Shown: piece by piece, positions 12,520 through 23,452 of the stretch | Layout: every line of letters starts with the position of its first letter | Position numbering within the stretch: the first letter of the stretch is position 1 | Source: Argentina anserina | Taxonomy: Eukaryota; Streptophyta; Magnoliopsida; Rosales; Rosaceae | DNA: 64,000 nucleotides | Assembly (NCBI RefSeq): GCF_933775445.1 | Contig: NC_065873.1 | Location: 7,378,001-7,442,000 of the forward strand | Direction of reading: 5' to 3' | Program-made: the position numbers and the translations under genes | Notes under the pieces: generated by a model | Told to the model about the DNA's origin: nothing | Database searches by the model: none | The model's input: the letters and a program-made list of their open reading frames with translations, nothing else

Positions 12520-12945
12520 GCTGGTATAAAAGCAGATCCTCACACTCTGTGTCAAACTAAGCCAACTGATGCCGAGGGAGATGATGAGGATGGTGGACTT
12601 GTCGAAGGAAATGTACGACGCCGGAGATCACATGAAGTTGGTCTTCCAATGGTGTTCACTGTCTCGGTTCTGTCTTGGTCGGTTCTTGAGTATGGTGATC
12701 ATATGGATAAGGTGGATCAGTTGGACAAGGCTAAAGATTCGTTGAAGTGGATCACTGACTTTCTTGTCAATGCTCATGCCGATGACAGTGTTCTACATTC
12801 AGAACATTTACAATTCCACAGGATATGGAGATGAGCTTCTACGGGCAGCTGGATGGCTTTACCATGCAACTAAGGATAATACTTACCTTGACTTTGTGAC
12901 AGGGGATGGAGTAGAGTTTGCTGGATTTGATTTCTTGTATTCGTA
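12520..12945 (+). pseudogene. Endoglucanase (GH9) gene fragment inside the Tat element
   Basis: Conceptual translation gives MYDAGDHMK, then after a one-base shift FPMVFTVSVLSWSVLEYGDH and KDSLKWITDFLVNAH, then NSTGYGDELLRAAGWLYHAT. These are conserved blocks of plant glycosyl hydrolase family 9 cellulases, in order. The stretch normally present between the LYIQ-like and YNSTGYGDEL blocks (tens of residues) is missing, and a stop follows at 12943. It is therefore a rearranged, non-coding copy of part of a host gene. It sits between the antisense ORF and the polypurine tract. Confidence 0.8.
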
Positions 12946-12966
12946 GGGGATTATTATTTGCAAGGG

Positions 12967-13171
12967 ATGGTGAGTAAGGAGGCGAAGCTGAAATTGGTAT
13001 TGAGAGCAGAACGCAAAGCTTTAAATAAAGTATATGCAGAACTTGAAAAAGAGAGGAGTGCTTCTGCAATAACATCCAACCAGACAATGGCAATGATAAA
13101 GAGGCTACAAGAAGAAAAGGCAACAAGGCAGATGGAAGCTTTGTAGTACCAAAGGATGAGTGATGATCACA
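12967..13171 (+). pseudogene. GTD-binding (DUF593, myosin-binding) domain fragment
   Basis: Reads LRAERKALNKVYAELEKERS, then SNQTMAMIKRLQEEKA and QMEAL-stop-YQRM. This is the signature helix of the plant GTD/zein-binding domain found in myosin-binding (MyoB) membrane proteins. Only about 65 residues are present, with a stop in the middle of the conserved block. It directly follows the GH9 fragment with no intron-like spacer, so two unrelated genes are joined. Confidence 0.8.
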
Positions 13172-13707
13172 TGCATGACTTTCCATGTATTATAGGCTGG
13201 ACCTTACTTATAAGAGGAATTTTGCAAAAAGCAAGAGCCTTGTGGGTGCGCATGCGTAGTGATGAATTGGTACCTCTAACGTGCGCATGATTAAGAACAG
13301 GTAGCCATGTGCCTTCTCTCACTCCTCTCTTTTAGATTCCCATACCTTCTGTTTGCTTGCCCTTTTAGGAAATCCAACTTATTCAACTACCTGGCCCTTT
13401 TTATTGTGTGCGACATTGTGGCTTCCATGTGTGATCGAAATTGGAAGCAATAATAATAATGTTGTGGTGTGGATGAAAAAGCATGCGCACTTGAAGCTTT
13501 TTCTTCAAGTGTTTGGCAGACCAAAAGAGCAATGGTGGAACTAGTGCTGACCTGATTGTTTCTCTTGGCTTTAGAAAACATCAATCTCTTCCTCTTTGGA
13601 GCCTATACAATTCACGATTCCATCATCAATGCAACATAAAAAGAAAGATCCATCCCCAAATCAATGAATATCAGCTCAAGCTTGAAGTGCAAAATGCTGG
13701 GTAAAAC

Positions 13708-14470
13708 ATGGAAGACAATGGCTTTATGTTTGATCAGGAATCTGATGATCGTCGGAAACATAAATCTCATAGAAGTAAAAAGAAGCATTCTCAAGAAGAG
13801 CACTCAAAACTTCAAAACAAGATGGATCCGATGAAAACACTGGTTCAAGTTATGAAAGTGAAAATGATGATCATTTGCAGAATGGTAAAAGGCACTCTGG
13901 AATAGAGCAGCAGTATAGGAAAAAGCAGGGGCACAAGTCCTCAAGAAAGGTTGTTATCCGCAATATTAATTATATAACCTCTAAGAGGGATGGAGAAAGT
14001 GGGTCTGAGGAAAATTCATCCAACGAGGACGGATATATTAATGGAATTCCATTAAATAGCAGGTAGAGGAAGTTGTTGGTTCATTGGAGAAGATACTTAA
14101 ATCAAGCTCACGTCGTCAAAAAAAAAAGTGGAGGCAAGTTGCATGGCAGTGTAGATAAATCAAATGGAAATAAATTTAAAAGTGAAGATGCAAATACACC
14201 CGAGGGAGAAAAGTAAAATGCCAACTGTAGTGCTTTCCAGAATCTTCTTCATGAGGGATGAGGGTCCAAGTTCTTTTGCTACAAAATCACATGATATGCA
14301 GATTGAGAATGAATATATTTCAAATAAAACATCTGGTGAAGGGCGATCATATGAATTTAACCAGGAACAAGAGAAAGTAATGAAGCAAAGAGCAACTTCA
14401 AGCGAGTATCCAGTGGTGACTTGAGGGAAGATCGTGATAGGATGGAAACATTTATTTTACAAATAAAATA
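13708..14470 (+). pseudogene. Host-gene-like fragment with KVVIRNINYITSKR motif
   Basis: Broken coding: a Lys/His/Ser-rich opening (DDRRKHKSHRSKKKHSQEEH), then after a frame change KVVIRNINYITSKRDGESGS, NSSNEDGY, KKKSGGKLHGSVDKSNGNKF and FQNLLHEG. The IRNINYITSKR block and the acidic SGSEENSSNED stretch look like a conserved plant nuclear protein (possibly COP1-interacting-related), but I am not sure of the family. Several stops and shifts. It is the third unrelated gene piece inside the Tat element. Confidence 0.5.
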
Positions 14471-14649
14471 AATTGACGGAGAGATCAATAATTTTCCTTC
14501 ATGTCGAACTAAATCTCGGAAGTCATAAGGAAATATTACTACAAAATTTGCGGAGCCTCGGAAGTCAGTTCCACAAATTCTTCAAATCAAAGTGCATACT
14601 TCAAACTGCGCTTTCGGCACGTGATGACGACATGTCTACAACACGACTT

Positions 14650-14661
14650 GAAGTAGGGGCA
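14650..14661 (+). other. Polypurine tract of the Tat element
   Basis: GAAGTAGGGGCA lies two bases before the 3' LTR start TGTAGACATA. The purine run and its position fit a plus-strand priming site. Confidence 0.7.
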
Positions 14662-14663
14662 TT

Positions 14664-15746
14664 TGTAGACATAACAATTTATTGAATAAGAAAACGCAAC
14701 TACTTCATAAAAATTGATAAATCATTAGTTACATAACAATTTAAGAACTAACCAGAAATATATGAAATTGCACACGTGGCCCAAAAGTCAACAAAATTGG
14801 TACGCATCCGAATAAAACTCGTGTCAGCACATAAGCGGATTAGCGTAATTGAAGCTACGTGATTCCGACTTAAATCGAAAAATTGAATGTAATTGACGAT
14901 TTGAAATGATAATTGGACATTTGGTTAAATTAATAAATTCTTTAACGGTTATAATTAAGTCAATTATTTTCTGTTTAATTTAGTTATGAGAATAACTAAT
15001 TTTAATTTAATCGGAAAATACATATTGATTTAATTATATAATTAAAGAAATTTATTATTTTAGTATCATTAAAATATTATACAAAATATAAACATTGACA
15101 CTATAAATACCCCCTTCAACATGAAGAGAGTGGACTTGAGAAGAAGAGAGAAAATCACTTGAGCAAGATCACTCTCGAGAAATCCCGAAGTCTCCCAAGT
15201 CCACGAAGAATCATTAAGCTACCAAATCGCTCGTTCTTCATCAAATCCAAATCCAAACTCAAGTCCACGACGAATCGTCAAGCTACCAAATCACTCGTTC
15301 TTCATCAAATCCAAATCCAAACTCAAGTCCACGAAGAATCGTCAAGCTACCAAATCGCTCGTTCTTCATCAAATCCAAATCCAAACTCAACTCCACGAAG
15401 AATCGTCAAGCTACCAAATCGCTCGTTCTTCATCAAATCCAAATCCAAACTCAAGTCCACGAAGAATCGTCAAGCTACCAAATCGCTCGTTCTTCATCAA
15501 ATTCAAATCCAAACTCAAGTCCATGAAGATTCATCAAGCTACCAAATCACTCGTTCTTCATCAAGTCCAAATCCAAACTCAAATTCTCAAGATCAAGTGC
15601 ATGTCACCCTTGAGAGCCAAGTTATATACATAGATTGAATCAGAGAAATTCACAAAGATTTTAACCCCGCGCTTGATTATCAATAAATCACATTTTATTT
15701 GTACACGTGTCTGCATTCTCATTTGTTTCCAGATTCCCGTTCTACG
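14664..15746 (+). repeat. 3' LTR of the Tat element
   Basis: 1083 bp against 856 bp for the 5' LTR. It has six 64-bp units where the 5' LTR has three, and an insertion of about 89 bp (14674-14762) close to its start. The TATA box is at 15102-15109. It ends TTCTACG and is followed by AAATG, the target duplication. Confidence 0.82.
15197..15580 (+). repeat. 64-bp tandem repeat, 6 units
   Basis: Units start at 15197, 15261, 15325, 15389, 15453 and 15517. The 159-codon open frame over this region (15159-15638) only translates the repeat and is not a gene. Confidence 0.92.
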
Positions 15747-15751
15747 AAATG

Positions 15752-17727
15752 CTACACAACTATTGAAATTATAATTTTAAACACAACTACTAGCAACATA
15801 AGATTTTTGTGATATACATTATGCAACTCCCCATTTGCTCAGCTAGATGATATTCATTGTTTCCTTTTTAAGTATGATTATAGGAAGTACACTTCATTTA
15901 CTTCACCCCACATCACTTGAATCATTCATCAACTTCACCTCTCTATTCACTTGTAGTGTTATGCAATCTTCTTTCCCAACCTATATCTAACTCTTTTTCG
16001 GAAGAGGGTACAACTCCCCTGACAACACTATTTGATCGGTTTGATTACTCGAAATCAATATTAACCCTATAAGTATCGTTAGTAGTATAAAAAAAGATGA
16101 AATCGTTACAAACCGGGGATCCAACCAGGGATTGGATCACAATCAAATAACAACAAATTCACAAAGAGATAAAAGTTTCGATGGATATGGATTAAGAACA
16201 GAAAAATAGAACCTAAACTAATATATACATGTGATCAACCAATCAACACACAAGTAATCACCAAACAGAAAACATAAAATAACCAATGAATTCGCATTCT
16301 CATCTTATGCATGCCGAGCCTTAGGGGTCAATTAGAGTTCACACATCACAACTAGGGCATCTCTAAATCGAAACATGATCACTGAATTCCTAACTTAGGG
16401 CATTAGAATACCTTAGCATGTCATTCTCAATCCTACCACTTCATTTATCTTTTAAGCATGTCACCTACTTAACAAATCAATATTGGTTATAATCTAGTGA
16501 TTACTAACAAGTCAAGCATGTCACTTACTTTAACAAGTTAACAAGAACACTAGAGAAACCTATATGCAAAACTAACTTAGGGCCTTGAATCACATATAGT
16601 TTAAGCATATGAAAGAAAATCATTGAATTATGGCACATAAACTCACGACATACATAGAAAATTATTGAATAAGAAAACGCAACTACTTCATAAAATCTTA
16701 TAAATCATTAGTTACATAACAATTTAAGAACTAACCAAAAACATAAATCATTACAACAAAAACCAAGGAAATCACAAACATTGTAAATAGAAGAAATGAG
16801 TTACACTTTATCAATCTTCATTAGGGGATTCAAGACAAAGAGCACGGTTCCTAATTGAATGAAAATCCTAAACTTTGGGCTTATGATTGAATAGAGAGGA
16901 ACAAGATGGTGTTTACGGCTTGAATGACTTTGTAGTAACAAGGATGTGTTTGTGGGCAGAGCTTTGGCTTTCTTTGGTGCGAGTTGATGATCATTCTGAT
17001 GTAGATACTTGCCTCTATTTATAGGAGAAACAAGGTCTCAACTTCCCCTCATAACCCTTGAATCAAAAGCAAATCAATTGCTGAAATAATTTTGTCGAGC
17101 CCACTGGATCTCCGAGTAATGTTTTCGTCACAACTTCCTCCATGAATAAGATATTGATGCGATTCTAAATTCTACATAAACTAGACTCATAGATATTTCT
17201 TTTCATATATGACACATCTTCCAATTCGTTCTTAGCTGTCCAGGGGAGTCCGTCGAAGTTGGACTACGAATCCTGGTAGATTTCTGATTCTTATATGAAT
17301 TGGGTTTTAAGTGCATATCTTCAACCTCCTTAATATTAGAACATTTATGCATGAAAATATCTTTAATAACATCATTGGAAAACGAACTCCATGTCCAATA
17401 TGGCTTTGACTTCACATCTCATGCTTCTCCATCTTCAACTCGGAGATGGTTTCCTTGTTCTCCTAGGAAATAGTCACAGCTTCACTTATCCTAATCCATA
17501 TAGGATTTTTCTTACCTGAAAACAATAAGCAAGTTAGAAATAGGAAAGAATGAAAATAGGAAAGTAGTGTCATAGTCCAATAAGGAATCATATTTCAATA
17601 TGGATTTACAACACTTAACACGTTTCGAACATAGAATCATACATATTCGAGTTAAGCTCTTCCTAAACACTTATTCTAACAAAATGAACTAAAACACACT
17701 AAATAAGAAGTAACAAAGAGTAAGAAT

Positions 17728-17730
<3 letters not shown>
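15752..17730 (-). other. Intergenic; possible old LTR fragment
   Basis: AT-rich with no coding. About 15960-17530 has LTR-like texture on the minus strand, with repeated phrases such as TTAAGCATGTCAC and TAGGGCAT. I cannot find a paired LTR or target duplication. 16660-16740 is nearly identical to 14681-14756 in the Tat 3' LTR. Confidence 0.3.
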
Positions 17731-17779
<49 letters not shown>

Positions 17780-17780
17780 C
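17731..17780. repeat. (AC)n(AT)n microsatellite
   Basis: A long AC run passes into an AT run and directly abuts the fold-back MITE. Confidence 0.9.
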
Positions 17781-18173
17781 AGTTCCTATCCAGACTGAAG
17801 GTTCACTCTGAAATTTCAGAGTGAAGTTCCAATTTTGACACACTTTTCGGTCAAATTTTTTCAGTATAAGTGATTCAATATTTAGGTATGTTATTCAAGA
17901 TCATCTCTACAAAATTTCATCCAATTTAACAATGATTTGAGCTTTCAAAATTGAGATTTACACGAACGGTTCACGTTGAACAGTTTTAATTCATTCATTG
18001 ATTTAATCTAATTTCAATACCTTAACGATGTCCGAATTAGATGAAATATTGTAGAGATGATCTTGAATATCATACCTAAATATTAAATCACTTATACTGA
18101 AAAGATTTGATCGAAAAGTGTGCCAAAATTGGAACTTCACTCTGAAATTTCAGAGTGAACCTTCACTCTAGAT

Positions 18174-18180
<7 letters not shown>
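17781..18180. mobile_element. 400-bp fold-back MITE
   Basis: The two halves are inverted copies of each other. The left end reads AGTTCCTATCCAGACTGAAG and the right end, reversed, AGTCTCTATCTAGAGTGAAG; similarity continues for well over 100 bp toward the centre. Each arm holds the perfect 20-bp palindrome CACTCTGAAATTTCAGAGTG. The element sits in an AT microsatellite (17771-17780 and 18181-18215), so the target is TA-rich and the exact duplication cannot be read. No coding. Confidence 0.82.

Positions 18181-18215
<35 letters not shown>
18181..18215. repeat. (AT)n microsatellite
   Basis: Continues the AT run interrupted by the MITE. Confidence 0.9.
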
Positions 18216-18217
<2 letters not shown>

Positions 18218-18632
18218 GAATGTCACACTTTGTGCTCTTATCACTATTATAGGAACAACATTCTATTTATTACGAATGTGTAACATAACCTTTCTTTCTA
18301 AATCCAACAGACTAGGGGCCTCACATGTATGATACAAAACCACAGATGCCAAAATAAAATTGTGAGCTAGTTTAGTGGCAAAAAAATGTTTGACAAATTA
18401 AAGATACCCTTTTCATTTAAAACATCATATAAACAAGTTTTAAACCTTTTTCTATAGAAGAATTTTTCCAAACAAGCAGAAAACATAAAGAAGAATAGAC
18501 ACTCGAGAGAGAAAATACTGCACAAGCTTCAGCAACATTTTTCGCATATTGTTTCCTATCCTGCTTTTTATAGTGCAATATATGAAAAATCAAAATAAAA
18601 CCTGATAATATGAGTAATATAATTGGGTAGTT

Positions 18633-18708
18633 GGATGTTGGGCAACTATAATAATTATGTATGATGTAATCAAGCTACTTACACAAGGAATTATTATAGT
18701 TGCCCAAC
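18633..18708. repeat. Short inverted repeat
   Basis: GATGTTGGGCAACTATAATA is matched in reverse by TATTATAGTTGCCCAACATC about 35 bp on, giving a near-perfect stem of about 25 bp. It could be a very short MITE remnant. Confidence 0.6.
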
Positions 18709-18895
18709 ATCATACGGAATGCTTCAAGAAAATGAACCAATATGTCACCAATATTTGGGTATTGGCTTCAAATAAATTATTATCTAAACTATGATTCACC
18801 AATATGTCAGCCACTATATTTCTCTCATGATGAACATGCATTATGGAGCAAGACTCAAAATGATTCATCAAGAAAAATAGGAAAGGCTAGGTTTA

Positions 18896-19500
18896 GAAAA
18901 TGAAACCCGGTCCTATCCTCTGGCACGACCCTAAAATCCCGCCATATATAGTCCACTTAGGCCCTTTTAATAATTGATTTAAAAAAAATATTTTTTCATA
19001 TCTTATTTGCAATATAACTTACCATATTTTGTCATAGATTATATAAGGTTTATTTCTATAATTTCTATTTGTTGTGAGTAACAATAATTGATTTTGAATG
19101 ATTTAGATAGATGATATATAAATATAACTACTTATACTTATATTTATAAATGTACAAAGTTGAAATTAATCTACAAATATATGTAAAATATATTTGTATA
19201 ATTAATAAAGAATCTTGTGTAACACGTATGCACCAATTAACAAAATTTTGATGAAAAAAATTTAATAAATATATTATTTTTGTTAAATAAAAAAATTCAT
19301 GTTTGGCAATTCTCGACTCTATTTAGTCCTATTTAGAAAGCCGGCTTGATCCGTCCTTTTAGCCTTAATGGAATGGGCCTTTAGGGCGTGTTAGGGATTG
19401 CATATTGAAGTCTCGACCCTATCCTACCCAGCCCTAAAATATGTTAACCAAAGTCGAGCCCGGCCCAACCCTACAGGCCGGAGCCCATGATGACCCCTAC
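18896..19500. mobile_element. Possible hAT-like non-autonomous repeat
   Basis: An AT-rich core with GC-rich ends made of short CCCGGCCC, AGGCCGGAGCCC and GGGCCTTTAGGGC phrases. This texture is common in plant hAT MITEs. I could not define clean inverted ends or a target duplication. Confidence 0.3.
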
Positions 19501-19619
19501 TTCTCTGGATAAAAAAGAAGAGGGGATTATTTCAGAACTGCTTATAATGTTGCTGTTTTTCGATGTGGATTTAGAACACAGTATTTCAAAACAGAACGTT
19601 GATATTTTTCACTCCTTGT

Positions 19620-19896
19620 GTAGGTCAAGTTGATATTTTTTGGAGCAGCTTGTGGGAACTGTGACACCACGTTTATATCCGTCCAGTGCTTGATAATGTC
19701 ACAAGCATCAGCTGTGAGCTGTCAGAGGCTGAATATGCTGATAATGAGGTCAATGACCCATAGGTTCAAAGGCTGCTTCATGCTGTTGAGACAAATGCAG
19801 CATGTCTGCAATCACTGATGACTGCCAACAACTATGACTCATTCATACATTTGATAATTGAATTCCTTGTTCAGAGAGGCTTGAAGTAATTATGAT
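19620..19896 (+). pseudogene. COG4-like pseudogene, upstream piece
   Basis: Translation in changing frames gives RPVLDNV, CELSEAEYADNEVNDP-stop-VQ, then RLLHAVETNAACLQSLMTAN and NYDSFIHLIIEFLVQR. This matches the C-terminal half of plant COG4, a subunit of the conserved oligomeric Golgi tethering complex. It has a stop and a frameshift and ends at the ATTATGAT target of the hAT element; the reading continues at 24234. A pseudogene before or after the hAT insertion. Confidence 0.75.
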
Positions 19897-19923
19897 CAGT
19901 GTTTTAAAACGCGAAGGCGTACC

Positions 19924-21587
19924 TGATAGGAGCACTTTGTGCGACGTTTTTAACATGTTTTTACCTCAATTTATACTTTGCTTAGCCCTTATTGTTGTAT
20001 TATTGAGTCATTGAGTCGTAATAAGAGTCTTGAGCGGTATTGGATGCATTTTTGTGCTTACATGAGTTAAAACGCATAATTGGTTTAGAGTCCTAGTTTG
20101 ACTAGGAATCCTTGTTAGATTTTGAAACTAATTATCTCTTACTTATGATTTTATTTTCTTATTTTCAGATTGGATTAAAGAGATAATTAAAGAAAAAAAG
20201 ATGGAGCCAAGTCATGCAACAATTAAATAGAAGATGATCATTAAAGGCATAAAACATGGCATGTTTTAGGGAATAAAACATGACATGTTTTAGGGATTAA
20301 AACATGACATGTTTTAGGGATTAAAACATGACATGTTTTAGGGAATAAAACTTTTCATGTTTTATGGATTAAAGCATGGCATGTTTTAGGGAATAAAACT
20401 TTCCATGTTTTAGGGATTAAAGCATGGCATGTTTTAGGGAATAAAACTTTCCATGTTTTAGGGATTAAAGCATGGCATGTTTATAGGAAGAAAGAAGCAA
20501 TTTCAAACCCTCCATCTTTCCTCTATATATACATGGCTTCACCTCTCAAATAGGATCACTTCTCATTAGCATTCAAGAGCCAAAACTCTACCAAAACACC
20601 ACCATAAACTTCCCTCACAAATTAGCCAAGCCGTCCACCCCAAAACCATCATCATCTCCACCGAGTTTCACCATTGAAGACACACCTCCAAGGTTCCTAC
20701 AACGTGTGATTCTCGCAACTCATCTCCATGGCTTCGTCTATTTGTGTTAATCTACAATTCTTTGTCTATGAAGATTGTAAGTTGTTGTTTATGTGGAAAT
20801 ATTGGTTTTGTATTTGTTTTAAATTTCAGTTGTATTTGATATTTTTTTGAGACTATGCCAAATCTATGTTCTTATAATTAATGAGTTGGTATTTCTATTG
20901 TTGTGTTCTAATCATCTTTCTCATATTTTTAGATAATTTTCAGATATGTGCATATGAATTTAGTGGTTGGATGCAATCCCTAAGATTGTGTTTGAGTGCT
21001 AGATTCATCAACCATATTGACACAAATCGAATCATGCCCTAAGTAGGTTCGGTTTGTGTTGATTAAAAGTGGTAAAAATTCTGAAAATTTGCATGTGAAA
21101 CCATGGTGGGTGACGCCACACATGAAACATGTCTCCAACAAAGATTTGGTGTTTAAATGTAATCTTGTTTGATTTATACTCTAAGTGTTATTGAATTCGA
21201 TTGCATGCAAATTTAGATTAGGCCCTAAGTCAATCTAAATGTTAATTGAAATCTTGCATGATTAGATGATCCCCTAAGGCTCTAATTGTATTGGTGTCTA
21301 AAAAGTATGTAATTGGTCGAATTAGAATGCATGATAGGTTCGAACTTGTAATTATGTGCTGTAATGGTAAATTGGTTTAAGTTTGTTAAAGAGAAGTCGA
21401 TCATGTAAATAGTAATTTAGGTTTTATTTTAGTAGTTAATAATCAATCTCAAACTCCTCATTATTTGTTAACACTAAAAGTTTAGAATTCCCTTCAATTC
21501 CCCGGAAAGAACGATCCCTGCTTATTCTATACTAACGATGATGTTTTACAGGGTTTATTATAGACGTTTTAACAAAACGCTCTATCA
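19924..21587 (+). repeat. Solo Athila LTR in the hAT element
   Basis: Starts TGATAGGAGCACTTTG, ends GCTCTATCA, and is flanked on both sides by GTACC (19919-19923, 21588-21592). It is the same family as the LTRs at 34531-36102 and 47698-49245, but longer (1664 bp) because of extra copies of a palindromic repeat at about 20252-20480. No internal region, so it is a recombination product. A TATATATA promoter-like motif is at about 20524. Confidence 0.93.
20252..20480 (+). repeat. Palindromic tandem repeat in the solo LTR
   Basis: About eight to nine units of roughly 26 bp, alternating AAAACATGRCATGTTTTAGG and AAAACTTTCCATGTTTTAGG. The Athila LTRs hold three to five. Each AAAACATG/CATGTTTT unit is itself an inverted repeat. 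Confidence 0.85.
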
Positions 21588-21935
21588 GTACCTCAAGGCG
21601 TTTTTGCGAGAGCCTTAAGCCTTAACGCTTTAGGCGTAAAAGGCGTAAGCCTTACGACATAAAAATGATAAACACACCTATTTAAATGTACATATTATTC
21701 TTATACATACCACTTGAAGAATAACTTGAAAAACATAATAATTGTCATGCATATATATAATAAGTCAAGTAGCAAAAGTCTAGAACCATACAATTCAACA
21801 AATCTACCAACATAGCTTGAAATCAAAGTTTAAATTCTCAAAATTGAACAACCAAATATATAGAACAATTGTTAAAATATGCTTCATGCTTCAAAATCAT
21901 CATCCTCATCAATTAGAAGATCCTCATCCAAACTA

Positions 21936-22223
21936 TCTTCACCACCATCAAACTCATCAACACCATCACTGCAATCACTATCATCATCATTAATACTAAC
22001 ACGGTGTTCAAAAAGAGGGTTTGTATCATCATATGGATTCTCTCTAATGTCATCATCACCTATAATGTCGGCAAGGCGCATAGATTTTCTTCACCACCAT
22101 CAAACTCATCAACACCATCACCGCCATCACTATCATCATCATTAATACCAACACGGTGTTCAAAAAGAGGGTTTGTATCATCATATGGATTCTCTCTAAT
22201 GTCATCATCACCTATACTGTCGG
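21936..22223. repeat. 152-bp tandem duplication
   Basis: TCTTCACCACCATCAAACTC recurs at 21936 and 22088, and the following roughly 140 bp is nearly identical. The second copy is broken near its end by the MITE at 22224 and resumes at 22385. Confidence 0.87.
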
Positions 22224-22384
22224 CAATGTTCTAAAAATCCCCGCCTAGGACCGCCTAGGCGGCGCCTAGGCGCCCGTAGACCCTTGGCCGCCTCGATTTT
22301 AGGCCGATTAATCCCCGATTAATCCTCTGGGCGCTGGTTTTTAGCTGTCCGCCCGATTAACGCCTAGCATTTTTTAGAACCTTG
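22224..22384. mobile_element. 161-bp hAT-type MITE, copy 1
   Basis: Ends CAATGTTCTAAAAAT and TTTTTTAGAACCTTG. Flanks are ACTGTCGG and AATGTCGG, an 8-bp duplication with one mismatch; the unbroken copy of the same repeat at 22066 has AATGTCGG. The interior is made of CGCCTAGG palindromes. Same length as the copy at 27456. Confidence 0.87.
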
Positions 22385-22873
22385 AATGTCGGCAAGGCGC
22401 ATAGATTTTCTTGGAATATTTTTTCTACCTATATAAAAATATGATAAACAATCAATAATAAAGTTAACAAATTATTTTCTAATAAAGTAAAAGAACATAG
22501 GCTTTTATTTACAACTTACTTGAACTTGTCACTTGAGTAGATTTTCTTTTGTAATTTCTAAGAGACTCATCAAGAATAGGCTCATCAAGAGGAGGAGTAG
22601 GCTCACGGGGAGGAGGAGTAGGCTCACGGAGATGTGTAGGCTCACGGGGATTAGATGCTCCTTCAGTTTTTTTATGTGATTTCCACAAACCAAACAGTTC
22701 AATAGAATGCCAATGACAATGTAACATAAGTACTCAAGAATGTACAAGAACGTTTCTAGGTATGGGGTTAAACATGGCCAATATTACTCCAACTGATGGC
22801 AATTCTCAGGTTATCTAAAACTTTATGTTACCCTATATCTCATCATCGAGCAACTTATATAGATCACAGGTCC

Positions 22874-23452
22874 CTAAGAAACTTCAAAGTCATACAATAT
22901 TGTTATCTGTATTTCGTAAAATAAGGGGCTTCCCTCATATACATGCTTAGCTATAATGATCATTAAACAAAGATCAACGGTCACAGTCTGTAAGGCAGTT
23001 CTCCAATAAAACCCAAAACTGTCACAGCAAGGAATGCCATAAAAACGTGCCTGCAAACGTCGTGCCTCATCTGCCCAAGGACATAACCCAGGAGAACCAT
23101 CTAGAGTATTGAACCATTGACTCTTCAGTACTATATTCAACTAATTTCAAATGTTTTGCAAAGGCTATAAGAATGTGCAAAGATTTCCAAGATATGGTTA
23201 TATGTGATTGATGATCCTATCTTTTGTCTTCAAATCCACTGCAGGTATCTAACAAGCGACAAAGGAATTCAACCAATTCCGATGATCAAGATGCTTTTAT
23301 TCCTTCTAATCCAAGGTTTTTCAATATTTTACTTCTGGAATGCATACCATTTAATAGATGACGATATCAAGCAAGAGATTTCAACAAAAACATTTTGGTT
23401 AAAGCTTCTGCTTTGTTCATCTAATGAGTTTAGCTTACCTTTCTATCAATAA
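22874..23452. other. Coding-like short segments, unidentified
   Basis: A minus-strand frame (22874-23140) contains WFNTLDGSPGLCPWADEARR and CDSFGFYWRTALQTV, which look protein-coding but which I do not recognise. A plus-strand frame at 23204-23452 is probably chance. All lie inside the hAT element. Confidence 0.25.

Larger units (their letters stand above)
575..15746 (+). mobile_element. Tat-lineage Ty3/gypsy LTR retrotransposon, degenerate
   Basis: Two related LTRs (575-1430 and 14664-15746) enclose a primer binding site, gag, protease, RT, two RNase H domains, integrase, an antisense ORF and a polypurine tract. The 5-bp AAATG lies directly before the 5' LTR (570-574) and directly after the 3' LTR (15747-15751), as expected for a target duplication. 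The second, archaeal-type RNase H and the antisense plant-mobile-domain ORF are hallmarks of the Tat lineage. The coding region has many stops and shifts, so the element is autonomously dead. The 3' LTR ends CG, not CA. At about 15.2 kb it is long, partly because roughly 2 kb of host-gene-like sequence lies at 12.45-14.47 kb. Confidence 0.87.
21884..22727 (-). pseudogene. Coding remnant in the hAT element (possible transposase C-terminus)
   Basis: Minus-strand coding-like segments: a Pro-rich repeat PREPTPPPREPTPPLDEP (22560-22650) running into SLRNYKRKSTQ, then a likely intron (about 22424-22520, GTAAGT to AG), then KSMRLADIIGDDDIRENPYD and a very acidic tail ending at a TGA at 21884. The position inside a hAT element suggests the end of its transposase, but no diagnostic dimerisation motif is visible. 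It is interrupted by a 152-bp tandem duplication and a MITE. Confidence 0.35.

Noticed and set aside
14764..15750. 3' Tat LTR read as an independent solo LTR starting at TGCACACG (14769) with a GAAAT duplication
   Set aside because: GAAAT does flank 14769-15745, but extending the LTR to TGTAGACATA at 14664 gives a polypurine tract directly upstream and a matching AAATG at both ends of the whole element (570-574 and 15747-15751), which explains more.
21879..22234. Ser-rich plus-strand ORFs
   Set aside because: They are the antisense of an acidic minus-strand coding remnant and its tandem duplicate.
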